From Exercitatus varius (GTDB lineage Bacteria; Pseudomonadota; Gammaproteobacteria; Enterobacterales; Pasteurellaceae), in NCBI RefSeq assembly GCF_029577735.1, contig NZ_JARQTO010000002.1:260800-324799 (forward strand): 64,000 nucleotides of DNA. The letters run 5' to 3'. The notes beneath the pieces were generated by a model. The model had not been told where the DNA came from and searched no databases. It worked only from the letters and a program-made list of their open reading frames with translations. The position numbers and the translations under genes are program-made. Shown here piece after piece: positions 1 through 9,800 of the stretch (positions are counted from its first letter, which is position 1; each line of letters begins with the position of its first letter).

Positions 1-1137
1 AATATTGAATACCACAAAAAAGCGTTGGAGCCGGAGGAGTTAAAACAAGCGATTAAAGATGCGCATTTCATCGGTTTGCGCTCGCGTACCAATTTAACGG
101 CGGACATTCTCGAACATGCGCAAAAACTGATTGCCATCGGCTGTTTTTGTATCGGCACCAACCAAGTGGCGTTAGAGGCCGCTAAAGAAAAAGGCATTCC
201 CGTGTTTAACGCGCCGTTTTCCAACACCCGTTCCGTCGCAGAATTGGTGCTGGCGGAAATCATTTTGTTAATGCGAAATATTCCGAAAGCCAATATGGAA
301 GTGCATCGCGGCGAATGGAATAAATCGGCGGCGGGCTCCCATGAAGTGCGGGGCAAAAAACTCGGGATTATCGGCTACGGCCACATCGGTTCGCAGTTAA
401 GTATTATCGCGGAATCCTTGGGTATGAACGTCTTTTTCTACGACGTGGAAACCAAATTACCGCTGGGAAATGCGCAACAGGTGAATTCTTTGGAAGAACT
501 GCTCGGCAGTTGCGATGTGATTTCGTTGCACGTACCGGAAAACGCTTCCACGAAAAACCTGATGAGCGCGGAACGCATTGCGCAATTAAAACAAGGCAGT
601 ATTCTGATTAACGCGGCTCGCGGCACGGTGGTGGACGTTGATGCGTTGGCGGCGGCGCTGGAATCCGGTAAAGTCCATGGCGCGGCGGTGGACGTATTCC
701 CGAAAGAACCGGCATCCGCGGAGGAAACTTTCGAATCGCCGCTGCGTAAATTCGATAACGTCATTCTGACGCCGCATGTGGGCGGTTCGACCGCCGAGGC
801 GCAGGAAAATATCGGTACGGAAGTGGCGCTGAAATTCGTGAAATATTCGGACAACGGTTCGACCCTGTCCGCCGTGAACTTCCCGGAAGTTTCGTTACCG
901 GAACAAAATACCGGCAAAGCCAAACGCCTGTTGCACATTCATCGCAACAAACCGGGTATCATGAACAAAATCAACCAAGTGTTTGTGGACGCCGGTGTGA
1001 ATATCGCCGCCCAATTCCTGCAAACGGATCCGTCCATCGGTTACGTGGTGATTGATGTGGAAACGGAAAATACCGACGATTTGTTAACCAAACTAAAAGA
1101 AATCGACGGCACCATTCGCGCCCGCGTGTTGTTCTGA
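1..1137 (+). CDS. serA: D-3-phosphoglycerate dehydrogenase, 5' end outside the window
   Basis: SerA oxidises 3-phosphoglycerate to 3-phosphohydroxypyruvate with NAD+, the first step of serine synthesis. The frame is open from base 1, and the first visible residues (NIEYHKKALEPEELK) align near residue 34 of E. coli SerA, so about 33 residues lie upstream. Visible are the dinucleotide-binding motif GIIGYGHIG, the catalytic Arg in NAARGTVVD, the Glu in PKEPA and the His in TPHVGGST. The last ~75 residues, from LLHIHRNKPG, form the ACT domain that binds serine for feedback inhibition. An inverted-USS hairpin follows the stop. A TTG at base 25 could be mistaken for a start but lies inside the gene. 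serC is in the same window at 43.2 kb. Confidence 0.96.
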   Translation, partial: NIEYHKKALEPEELKQAIKDAHFIGLRSRTNLTADILEHAQKLIAIGCFCIGTNQVALEAAKEKGIPVFNAPFSNTRSVAELVLAEIILLMRNIPKANMEVHRGEWNKSAAGSHEVRGKKLGIIGYGHIGSQLSIIAESLGMNVFFYDVETKLPLGNAQQVNSLEELLGSCDVISLHVPENASTKNLMSAERIAQLKQGSILINAARGTVVDVDALAAALESGKVHGAAVDVFPKEPASAEETFESPLRKFDNVILTPHVGGSTAEAQENIGTEVALKFVKYSDNGSTLSAVNFPEVSLPEQNTGKAKRLLHIHRNKPGIMNKINQVFVDAGVNIAAQFLQTDPSIGYVVIDVETENTDDLLTKLKEIDGTIRARVLF

Positions 1138-1158
1138 CGGTTTGAACGAATCCGATTT

Positions 1159-1191
1159 AAAAAGTGCGGTCAAATTTGACCGCATTTTTTC
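1159..1191 (+). terminator. Terminator built from an inverted USS pair, after serA
   Basis: A perfect USS (1162-1170) is followed by a one-mismatch inverted copy, giving a palindrome centred on TGCGGTCAAA/TTTGACCGCA and ending in six T residues. This is the standard uptake-sequence terminator arrangement of Pasteurellaceae. Confidence 0.8.
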
Positions 1192-1245
1192 TTTCTTTGC
1201 GGTTCTATGTTAGAATCTTCGAAATTTTAAACTGTGAATTTAGCG

Positions 1246-2304
1246 ATGAAAAAATTTCTATCTTTCGTTCTGACGCTGCTGATGATTGCGGCGGGCGCAG
1301 GGCTTTGGGGCTATCATCAAATCCGACAGGTGCTGCAACAACCGATCTCGGCGCAGCCCGATCAGTTGTTGACTTTAGAACGGGGCACGACGGGCAAAAA
1401 ACTGGCCGCTTTGTTTGAGCAGGAAAAATTGCTGGAAGACGCCGCCTGGTTGCCTTGGGCGTTAAAATTTCAACCGAATCTGAATAATGTGAAAGCGGGC
1501 ACTTATTCCTTAAACGGCGTGGAAACCGTGGAAGCGTTGTTGCAGCTTTTAAATTCGGGTAAAGAAGCGCAATTCAGCATTCGTTTTACTGACGGCGAAA
1601 CCTGGAAACAGGTGAAAAAATCGTTAGAAAACGCACCGCACTTAAAGCGGGTTTTCGATTATCGGAGCGAAAATCTCGAACGCGAAATTTTTAACGGCTT
1701 GGCTGCGGATGACAGCGCATCCGCCATGAATAATATGCTGGCCGGGCAGCAAAAACTGGAAGGCTGGATTTATCCCGATACTTACAATTACGTACCGAAT
1801 TCCACCGATGCGGCGTTGCTGAAACGGGCGATGGACAAAATGGTGAAAACGCTGGATAAAGCCTGGGCGGAACGGGATGCGGATTTGCCGCTGGAAACGC
1901 CTTATCAAATGCTGATTCTGGCTTCTATTGTGGAAAAAGAAAGCGGATTATTGGCGGAACGCGGAAAAATCGCTTCGGTATTTGTGAATCGCTTGAAAAA
2001 CAAAATGCGTTTACAAACGGATCCTACCGTTATTTACGGTATGGGCGAAGCCTATGACGGCAATATCCGCAAGAAAGATCTGGAAACGGAAACGGAATAC
2101 AATACATATTTGATTGAAGGATTACCGCCGACACCGATTGCCAATCCAAGCGAAAGCGCGTTGATGGCGGTTGCGCATCCGGACAAAACGGATTATCTGT
2201 ATTTTGTGGCGGACGGCAGCGGCGGGCATAAATTCAGCCGTAATCTGACCGAACATAATCGGGCGGTGCAGGAATATTTGAAATGGTATCGCGAGAAAAA
2301 ATAA
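1246..2304 (+). CDS. mltG: Endolytic murein transglycosylase MltG (YceG family)
   Basis: MltG cleaves nascent glycan strands at the inner membrane and limits peptidoglycan chain length. I chose the ATG at 1246 because it gives a basic MKKF start followed directly by one hydrophobic anchor (about residues 4-22), as in E. coli. An in-frame GTG at 1234 would add four residues, and neither start has a clear Shine-Dalgarno. The catalytic-site motif ASIVEKESG is at residues 226-234, followed by the conserved block RLQTDPTVIYGMG. The predicted 352 residues are close to the E. coli length. It heads the mltG-tmk-holB-tatD cluster, the same order as yceG-tmk-holB-ycfH in E. coli. Confidence 0.93.
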   Translation: MKKFLSFVLTLLMIAAGAGLWGYHQIRQVLQQPISAQPDQLLTLERGTTGKKLAALFEQEKLLEDAAWLPWALKFQPNLNNVKAGTYSLNGVETVEALLQLLNSGKEAQFSIRFTDGETWKQVKKSLENAPHLKRVFDYRSENLEREIFNGLAADDSASAMNNMLAGQQKLEGWIYPDTYNYVPNSTDAALLKRAMDKMVKTLDKAWAERDADLPLETPYQMLILASIVEKESGLLAERGKIASVFVNRLKNKMRLQTDPTVIYGMGEAYDGNIRKKDLETETEYNTYLIEGLPPTPIANPSESALMAVAHPDKTDYLYFVADGSGGHKFSRNLTEHNRAVQEYLKWYREKK

Positions 2305-2390
2305 GAAATTCTTCTCTCATGCCAGGCTGACGCCAAACATGCTTAACTTTTACCGGTGAGCGACGGGCTCACTCTTTAACAGATAGATTT

Positions 2391-3023
2391 ATGAACGGAA
2401 AATTCATTGTGCTGGAAGGCCTGGAAGGCGCAGGCAAAACCACGGCGTTACGGACGGTCGTGGAGCAGCTGCGAGCATTCGGTATTACGGATTTAGTGTT
2501 TACCCGCGAACCCGGTGGTACGCCGTTGGCGGAAAAATTGCGTCAGCTGATTAAACACGAAACGGAAGAGCCGGTGACGGACAAAGCGGAGCTTTTAATG
2601 TTGTACGCCGCGCGCATTCAGTTGGTGGAAAACGTGATTAAGCCGGCATTGGCGGCGGGCAAATGGGTGATTGGCGATCGTCATGATTTGTCGTCACAAG
2701 CGTATCAGGGCGGCGGACGCGGATTGGATCGCCGTTTCATGCAAACATTGAAAGACTGTGTATTGGGCGATTTCGAACCGGATTTTACTCTGTATCTGGA
2801 CATTGATCCCGCCGTGGGATTGGCGCGCGCACGCGGACGCGGCGAATTGGATCGCATTGAACGGGCGGGGTTGGATTTTTTCAATCGCACAAGAACGCGT
2901 TATTTGGAGTTGGTTCGCGATAATCCGAAAGTCGTGGTGATTAACGCGCAGCAAAATATCGAACAGGTGACGGCGGACATTCAAAGTGCGGTCAAAAAAT
3001 TCGTAGAATTTCAACATGGTTAA
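2391..3023 (+). CDS. tmk: Thymidylate kinase
   Basis: Tmk phosphorylates dTMP to dTDP, an essential step of dTTP synthesis. The 210-residue protein begins with MNGKFIVLEG and carries the P-loop GLEGAGKTT (residues 10-18), the FTREPGGTP substrate loop, the DR(H) motif in GDRHDLSSQAYQGGGR and an arginine-rich lid (RGRGELDRIE). The gene overlaps holB by 8 bases, so the two are probably translationally coupled. A USS at 2984-2992 is embedded in the last codons. Confidence 0.97.
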   Translation: MNGKFIVLEGLEGAGKTTALRTVVEQLRAFGITDLVFTREPGGTPLAEKLRQLIKHETEEPVTDKAELLMLYAARIQLVENVIKPALAAGKWVIGDRHDLSSQAYQGGGRGLDRRFMQTLKDCVLGDFEPDFTLYLDIDPAVGLARARGRGELDRIERAGLDFFNRTRTRYLELVRDNPKVVVINAQQNIEQVTADIQSAVKKFVEFQHG

Positions 3024-4041
3024 TCTTTATCCTTGGCTGACGCCGATTTATCACAATATCACCGCGGCCTTTAGCCAAGGGCACGGGCATCATGCTTTGT
3101 TGTTTAAGGCGGATGAAGGCGTTGGAGCGGAAAATTTAGTGACGGCGACGGCGCGGTTTTTATTATGTCAGGCGTCGCGAAGCGAAGAAAAACCTTGCGG
3201 GCGATGTCATGCCTGTCAGTTATTTCAGGCGGGCAGTCATTCGGATTTTCATGTGCTGGCACCGATCGATAACAAAGATATCGGCGTGGATCAGGTGCGC
3301 GAAATCAATGAAACCGTCGCTCAACACGCGCAGCAGGGCGGGAATAAAGTCGTATGTTTACAAGGCGCGGAACGGTTGACGGAAGCGGCGGCCAACGCCT
3401 TGTTGAAAACCCTGGAAGAACCGCGTGCAAATACTTATTTCTTGCTGCAAACGGACGTAAACGCCGCTTTATTGCCGACGATCTACAGCCGTTGTCAGGC
3501 CTGGATGGTCGCTTCACCGCCGCAAGATACGGCGTTGGCATGGTTACAGCAACAGCCTGTCGTTGTGCAATCGGCAGAAAAAACGGATGAAATTTTGACC
3601 GCACTTCGCATTAATTACGGGCGTCCGTTACTGGCTCGGGAAACGCTGGCGCAAGGGTTAATCGAAAAACGGCGAGAATTTTTGCGTGCGTTTTGGTTGT
3701 TCTATCAACGCCGTTCGCCGTTAGAACTGTTGCCGTTATTTGATAAGTCTTTGATTTTGCAGCAAGTGGAATGGATTACTGCATTTTTAGCCGATGCGTT
3801 AAAGGATAAACTGGAAATCCGAGACGGTTGGATTTGTCTGGATTTGGTTCGCGGCGTGCGTCAATTCAGCGAAAAGCAAAGCGTGCAAGGGTTGCTGGAA
3901 GCCAATCGGATTATGCAACAAATGCGCTCAGATTTAACCCGGATTACGGCGGTGAACCAGGAATTGATTTTATTAGACGGATTAATCCGTCTGATTACGG
4001 AAGTATTTTGTCCGGAATCGGATTCCGGACGGGCGGATTAA
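3016..4041 (+). CDS. holB: DNA polymerase III delta' subunit
   Basis: HolB is the delta' subunit of the clamp loader that places the beta clamp on DNA. The 341-residue protein has the zinc-binding cysteine cluster of the AAA+ family (C..PCGRCHACQ, about residues 50-66) and the sensor region NALLKTLEEPRANTYF. It lacks a functional Walker A motif, as delta' does in general. It starts inside the end of tmk and ends 10 bases before the TatD-family gene, so all of these are likely one transcript. Confidence 0.93.
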   Translation: MVNLYPWLTPIYHNITAAFSQGHGHHALLFKADEGVGAENLVTATARFLLCQASRSEEKPCGRCHACQLFQAGSHSDFHVLAPIDNKDIGVDQVREINETVAQHAQQGGNKVVCLQGAERLTEAAANALLKTLEEPRANTYFLLQTDVNAALLPTIYSRCQAWMVASPPQDTALAWLQQQPVVVQSAEKTDEILTALRINYGRPLLARETLAQGLIEKRREFLRAFWLFYQRRSPLELLPLFDKSLILQQVEWITAFLADALKDKLEIRDGWICLDLVRGVRQFSEKQSVQGLLEANRIMQQMRSDLTRITAVNQELILLDGLIRLITEVFCPESDSGRAD

Positions 4042-4051
4042 AGGAATTATT

Positions 4052-4834
4052 ATGTTTATTGTCGACAGCCATTGCCATTTGGATGCATTGGATTATGAAA
4101 AACGGCATGAAAATGTGGATGACGTGGTAGAAAAAGCGCGGTTGCGCGGCGTACGTCATTTATTGAATATCGGCGTTACTTTAAGCCGTTTTGAAAAACA
4201 GCGCGAAATGTTGGCGCATTTGGATAACGTTTCGCTGGCTTGCGGCGTGCATCCGCTGGATTTGGAAGACGAGCCTTATGATCACGCACGTTTGCTGGAA
4301 TTAGCTTCGCATCCGAAAGTGGTGGCGATTGGCGAAATCGGACTGGATTATTATTACAGCGCGGAAAATAAAGCGAAACAGCAATCGATCTTCGCGCGAC
4401 AAATTCAGGCGGCAAATGCGTTGAATAAACCCGTGATTATTCATACCCGTGATGCGGGTGACGATACTATTGCGTTGCTGCGCGAAAATCAGGCGCAAAA
4501 GTGCGGCGGCGTGATTCATTGTTTCACCGAAACCATGGCGTTCGCCGAAAAAGCTTTGGAGTTGGGATTTTACATTTCCTGTTCCGGCATTGTGACGTTC
4601 AAAAATGCGGAAGATATTCGCGATGTGATTCGCGAAGTGCCGCTGGATCGCCTGTTGGTGGAAACCGATAGTCCGTATCTGGCGCCCGTTCCTTACCGCG
4701 GTAAGGAAAATCAACCGGCATATACGCGGGAAGTTTGTGAATATGTGGCGGCGTTAAAAGGTCTGTCCGCGCAGGAATTCGCCCGAATTACCGTGGAAAA
4801 TTTCGAACGTTTATTTAAAATTAAAGTTCATTAA
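4052..4834 (+). CDS. ycfH: TatD-family metal-dependent deoxyribonuclease (YcfH-like)
   Basis: A 260-residue TIM-barrel metallohydrolase of the TatD/YcfH family. The metal-binding motifs appear in order: DSHCHLD near the N terminus, GEIGLDYY at about 90, HTRDAGDD at about 131, HCFTE at about 155 and ETDSPYLAP at about 208. Family members are DNases acting in repair or degradation; the exact substrate cannot be read from sequence. Its position directly after holB is the same as ycfH in E. coli, which is why I use that symbol rather than tatD. Confidence 0.88.
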   Translation: MFIVDSHCHLDALDYEKRHENVDDVVEKARLRGVRHLLNIGVTLSRFEKQREMLAHLDNVSLACGVHPLDLEDEPYDHARLLELASHPKVVAIGEIGLDYYYSAENKAKQQSIFARQIQAANALNKPVIIHTRDAGDDTIALLRENQAQKCGGVIHCFTETMAFAEKALELGFYISCSGIVTFKNAEDIRDVIREVPLDRLLVETDSPYLAPVPYRGKENQPAYTREVCEYVAALKGLSAQEFARITVENFERLFKIKVH

Positions 4835-4848
4835 TCGTTTATTTTGTA

Positions 4849-4886
4849 AAGTGCGGTGAAAAATTCCTCTGTTTTTGACCGCACTT
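4849..4886 (+). terminator. Inverted USS pair between the TatD-family gene and DUF1523 gene
   Basis: Two perfect USS copies (4849-4857 forward, 4878-4886 reverse) can fold into a stem with a short AT-rich loop. There is no T-run after the second arm, so termination may be weak or the element may serve mainly as an uptake signal. Confidence 0.6.
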
Positions 4887-4917
4887 GACGGAATTATTTC
4901 TCTGAGAGGGATAGAAA

Positions 4918-5445
4918 ATGCGTAAAGCCATCAAATATTTTTTAATCACCGTTGTGGTATTGTTTCATGCCGTGCTGTTTGCGGGCATTCATTTTGTGTT
5001 TCCCCATTATGAAACCACGCATGTGACCGGCGTGGAAGTCAAACGGGTGGATAAAGACGGCCCGATTACCAAAGCGAATCCGCAGGACGGTCCGACCCGC
5101 GATGTTTACTACATTTATACTCAGCGTACGGATGAAAGCAAACCGACGGTGTATCGCAACGAAGATACCCGTTGGGGCTTCCCGTTCTATTTTAAATTCG
5201 ATTCCGCCGTGCAGCAGGCGCGCGCTTCCGGCTTTGCCCAAAATAAAAAAATGGTGGAAGTGAAATATTACGGTTGGAATATCGTGATGTTTAATGAGTT
5301 CCGCAATGTGATTTCTATGAAAGAAGTGACGGAAGAACAAGGCTCGCATCCGATTTTAAGCTATGTTTTCTATGTGCTCGGTTTGCTGACGATGTTTATT
5401 TCCATCCAATTCGTGCGCGGTTGGTTTGATAGCGAAAAAGCATAA
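4918..5445 (+). CDS. DUF1523 family inner-membrane protein
   Basis: A 175-residue protein of unknown function. It has a membrane segment at about residues 6-27, a polar loop of about 115 residues predicted to lie outside the cytoplasm, and a second membrane segment at about residues 147-166. The loop contains HYETTHVTGVEVKRVD and DVYYIYTQR, which I recognise as DUF1523. A good ribosome-binding site (GAGAGGGAT) precedes the ATG. It is followed 12 bases later by the CNNM/CorC-type membrane protein, which suggests co-expression. No function should be assigned from this alone. Confidence 0.78.
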   Translation: MRKAIKYFLITVVVLFHAVLFAGIHFVFPHYETTHVTGVEVKRVDKDGPITKANPQDGPTRDVYYIYTQRTDESKPTVYRNEDTRWGFPFYFKFDSAVQQARASGFAQNKKMVEVKYYGWNIVMFNEFRNVISMKEVTEEQGSHPILSYVFYVLGLLTMFISIQFVRGWFDSEKA

Positions 5446-5457
5446 TGAGAAAGCAGA

Positions 5458-6762
5458 ATGGGATTATTTGAAGCTATCGTCATTATTTTTCTGCTGATCG
5501 CCATCAGTGCGGTAATTTCTTCGGCGGAAATTTCCCTTGCCGGTGCGCGGCGCCTGAAATTACAGGCGTTGGCAAATGAGGGCAATACAAAAGCCGAACA
5601 AGTGCTGAAATTACAGGAAAAACCGGGACGTTTTATTACGGTGGTGCAAATCGGGCTGAATATGGTTGCCATTTTGTCGGGGGTGATTGGCGAGAGCGCG
5701 TTGAATCCTTACATCGCCCATGCGCTGCGTACTTATACTCATTTATCCGACGGCGCGGTGCCGAGTTTAGCTTCCTGGCTGGCGTTCGCGGTGGTCACCT
5801 TTTCGTTTATTCTGATTGCGGATTTGATTCCTAAACGCATTGCCATGACTTATCCCGAAGCGGTGGCGTTGCGAACCGTCGGCATTATGCAGGTGTGCAT
5901 TTTTGTTTTCAGTCCGCTGGTGTGGATTTTCGATACGCTTGCCAACGGCATTTTCCGCTTGTTGCGGATTTCCACCGTGCGCGAAGACAACATGACCTCG
6001 GAAGATATTGTAGCGGTGGTGGAAGCGGGCGCGGAATCCGGCGTGTTGAAGGCACAGGAACATTATTTGATCGAAAATATTTTCGACATGCAGCAACGCA
6101 CCGTCACCTCAACGATGACCACGCGTGAAAACATCGTATTTTTAGACCGCACTTTTGATCGCGCCAAAGTGCTGGAAACCCTGAGTTCCGACAGCCATTC
6201 CAAGCTACCGGTTTGCGACGGCGGGCTGGATAAAATTCTGGGTTATGTGGAATCCCATGATTTGCTGAGTTATTACCTCAAAGGCGAAGACAATATTTCT
6301 TTAACGGACGGCCGTTTATTGCGCAAGCCGGTGTTTATTCCCGATACGCTTTCGCTGTATGAAGTGTTGGAATTATTTAAATCCGCCGGTGAGGATTTCG
6401 CCGTGATCGTCAATGAATATGCTTTGGTGGTGGGAATTGTGACGTTGAACGACGTCATGAGTATCGTAATGGGCGAACTGGTTTCCAGCGAAGAAGAACA
6501 GATTGTGCGACGGGATGAAACTTCATGGCTGATTGACGGTGCGACGCCGCTGGAAGACGTGATGCGCGCGCTGGACATTGAAGCGTTCCCCGATTGGGAA
6601 AATTATGAAACCATCGCCGGTTTTATGATGTACATGCTGCGCAAGATTCCGAAAAAAACGGATTTTGTGCTGTACGACAAATACAAGTTTGAAATTATTG
6701 ATACCGACAATTTTAAAATCGATCAGCTGTTGGTGTCACTGCGAACCGATTTAGAACAATAA
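5458..6762 (+). CDS. CNNM/CorC-type membrane protein with CBS pair ('hemolysin family')
   Basis: The 434-residue protein has the three-part architecture of the DUF21-CBS-CorC_HlyC family. An N-terminal DUF21 membrane domain holds about four hydrophobic segments (residues 1-150). Two CBS domains (about 195-330) follow and should bind adenine nucleotides, and a C-terminal CorC_HlyC domain lies from about 345 to the end. Family members are linked to Mg2+/Co2+ efflux or resistance; the hemolysin label is historical. It lies 12 bases after the DUF1523 gene and ends 48 bases before dnaE. One internal USS is at 6146-6154. Confidence 0.88.
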   Translation: MGLFEAIVIIFLLIAISAVISSAEISLAGARRLKLQALANEGNTKAEQVLKLQEKPGRFITVVQIGLNMVAILSGVIGESALNPYIAHALRTYTHLSDGAVPSLASWLAFAVVTFSFILIADLIPKRIAMTYPEAVALRTVGIMQVCIFVFSPLVWIFDTLANGIFRLLRISTVREDNMTSEDIVAVVEAGAESGVLKAQEHYLIENIFDMQQRTVTSTMTTRENIVFLDRTFDRAKVLETLSSDSHSKLPVCDGGLDKILGYVESHDLLSYYLKGEDNISLTDGRLLRKPVFIPDTLSLYEVLELFKSAGEDFAVIVNEYALVVGIVTLNDVMSIVMGELVSSEEEQIVRRDETSWLIDGATPLEDVMRALDIEAFPDWENYETIAGFMMYMLRKIPKKTDFVLYDKYKFEIIDTDNFKIDQLLVSLRTDLEQ

Positions 6763-6810
6763 TATGGCGAGGGTTTCTCCGTGCCGAATTTTTGCCAGAA
6801 GGATAATGTG

Positions 6811-9800
6811 ATGACGCAACCCCGTTTTGTCCATCTTCGTACGCACAGCGACTTTTCTATGATTGACGGAATCGCCAAAGTGAAACCGTTAGTGAAAGCC
6901 TGCGTGCAGGAAAATATGGTGGCGCTGGGGTTAACGGATTTCACCAACTTCTGCGGTTTGGTCAAATTTTACGGCGAAGCCTTGAGTGCCGGCGTGAAGC
7001 CGATTGTGGGCGCCGATGTGCTGGTAAAAAGCAAATTGTGCGGCGACGAACGGTTTGAATTGACATTGCTCGCTAAAAATAACGAAGGCTATAAAAATAT
7101 TACCTTGCTGTTATCCAAAGCCTATCAGCGCGGTTACGACGATTTGCCTTACATCGATCAGGATTGGCTGATTGAGCATAAAGAGGGCGTAATTATTCTG
7201 TCGGGCGGCCGCAGAGGAGATATCGGTCAGAAATTGCTGAAAGATAACTTTGCCGATGCGGAAAGTGCGGTCAAATTTTATCAAGAATTTTTCCCGAACC
7301 ATTTTTATATCAGCCTCGCCCGCGTAGGACATTACGATGAAGAGCGCTATATTCGGACCGCTATGGATTTGGCGAAAAAACATCGAATTCCCTTGGTGGC
7401 CACTAACGACGTGGTTTTTCTGAAAACGGAAGATTTTGAAGCGCACGAGATTCGCGTAGCGATTCATGACGGTTACACGTTGGACGATCCGAAACGGCCG
7501 AAATTGTACACATCGCAACAATATTTTCGTTCCGAACAGGAAATGTGCGATCTTTTTGCCGATATTCCCACCGCACTTGAAAATACCTTGCTGATTGCGC
7601 AGCGTTGTAATGTGACGATTCGCTTGGGCCAATATTTTCTGCCGCAATTCCCGACCGGCGAATTATCTACGGAAGATTATCTGATTAAACGCGCCAAAGA
7701 AGGCCTGGAAGAACGGCTGGAATTTCTGTTTCCCGATCCGAAAGTGCGGTCGGAAAATCGACAGAAATATGACGAGCGGTTGGATACGGAGCTGGGCGTG
7801 ATTAACCAAATGGGTTTCCCGGGCTACTTCCTGATTGTGATGGAGTTTATTCAATGGTCGAAGGATAACGGCGTGCCGGTAGGGCCGGGGCGCGGTTCGG
7901 GTGCGGGTTCTTTGGTGGCTTATGCGTTGAAAATTACCGATTTGGATCCGCTGGAATTCGATTTACTGTTTGAACGTTTCCTGAATCCGGAACGGGTTTC
8001 CATGCCCGATTTTGATGTGGACTTCTGTATGGAAGGGCGTGATCGCGTTATTGATCATGTGGCGGAAACTTACGGGCGCGGCGCTGTGTCACAAATTATT
8101 ACTTTCGGTACTATGGCGGCAAAAGCGGTGATTCGCGATGTGGGACGCGTGTTGGGCCATGCTTATGGCTTTGTTGATCGCATTTCCAAACTGGTTCCTC
8201 CGGATCCGGGCATGACCTTGGCGAAAGCTTTCGATATGGAACCGAAATTGCAGGAAGCCTACGACAGCGATGAGGAAGTGAAAGATCTTATCGACATGGC
8301 GCGTAAGCTGGAAGGCGTTACGCGTAATGCCGGTAAGCACGCAGGCGGCGTGGTGATTTCACCGACGCTGATTACGGATTTTTCACCGCTCTATTGTGAC
8401 AGTGAAGGTCGTCATCCGGTCACGCATTTCGATAAAAATGACGTGGAATATGCCGGTTTGGTTAAATTTGACTTTCTGGGTTTGCGTACGTTGACCATCA
8501 TCAAATGGGCGCTGGAAATGATTAACGCTCGCATGGTGCGGGAAGGTAAGCCTGAAATTCGTATCGAGAGCATTCCGCTGGATGATCCGGAATCGTTCAA
8601 ATTGTTGCTGAATGCGGAAACTACCGCCGTATTCCAGTTGGAATCGCGCGGTATGAAAGATTTGATTAAACGTCTGCAACCGGACTGTTTTGAGGATATT
8701 ATCGCCTTGGTGGCGTTATTTCGTCCCGGCCCGTTGCAATCCGGTATGGTGGATAATTTTATCGACCGAAAACACGGACGGGAGGAGGTGTCTTATCCCG
8801 ATGCGGAATATCAGCACATTTCCTTAAAACCGATTCTTGAACCCACTTACGGCATTATTTTGTATCAGGAACAGGTGATGCAAATCGCGCAGGTACTGGC
8901 GGGTTATACACTGGGTGGTGCGGATTTGCTGCGTCGTGCCATGGGTAAGAAAAAACCGGAAGAAATGGCAAAACAACGTTCCGTATTTGAAGAAGGCGCG
9001 ATTAAAAACGGCATTGACGGCAAGCTCGCCATGAAAATTTTTGACTTGGTGGAAAAATTCGCGGGCTACGGATTTAATAAATCTCACTCCGCCGCCTATG
9101 CTTTGGTTTCCTATCAAACGCTTTGGCTGAAAGCTCATTTCCCGGCGGAATTTATGGCGGCGGTGATGACCTCGGAAATGGATAACACCGATAAAATCGT
9201 CGGCTTGTATGACGAATGTTTGCGTATGGGGTTAAAAGTGACGCCGCCGGATATCAATACGGGCAAACACCATTTCAGTGTTAACGATCACGGTGAAATC
9301 GTGTACGGTATCGGCGCCATTAAAGGTGTGGGAGAAGGGCCGATCGAGGCCTTGGTAAAAGCCCGCAATGAAGGCGGTATTTTTAAAGATTTGTTTGATT
9401 TATGCGCGCGGGTGGATTTAAAACAAATTAACCGTCGCACCTTTGAAAGCCTGATTAAATCAGGCGCCTTTGATAAGCTGGGACCGCATCGCGCCGCGCT
9501 GGCCAAGAATCTGGAAGACGCATTACAGTCTTCCAGCCAGTTCGCCAAGGATGAAGCCATGGGACAGGCGGATATGTTCGGTGTGTTGACTGCCGGACAT
9601 GCAGAAGTCGAACGTAAATATGCCAACACGCCGCGTTGGACGGAAAAACAGATTCTGGACGGCGAACGGGAAACCTTAGGATTGTATTTAAGCAGCCATC
9701 CGATTAGCCGTTATCTGAAAGAATTGTCTCATTACAGTCCGAATCGGTTGAAAGATTTGGTACCGAACCAACGGGGCCAAATGAGCACCGCCTGCGGACT

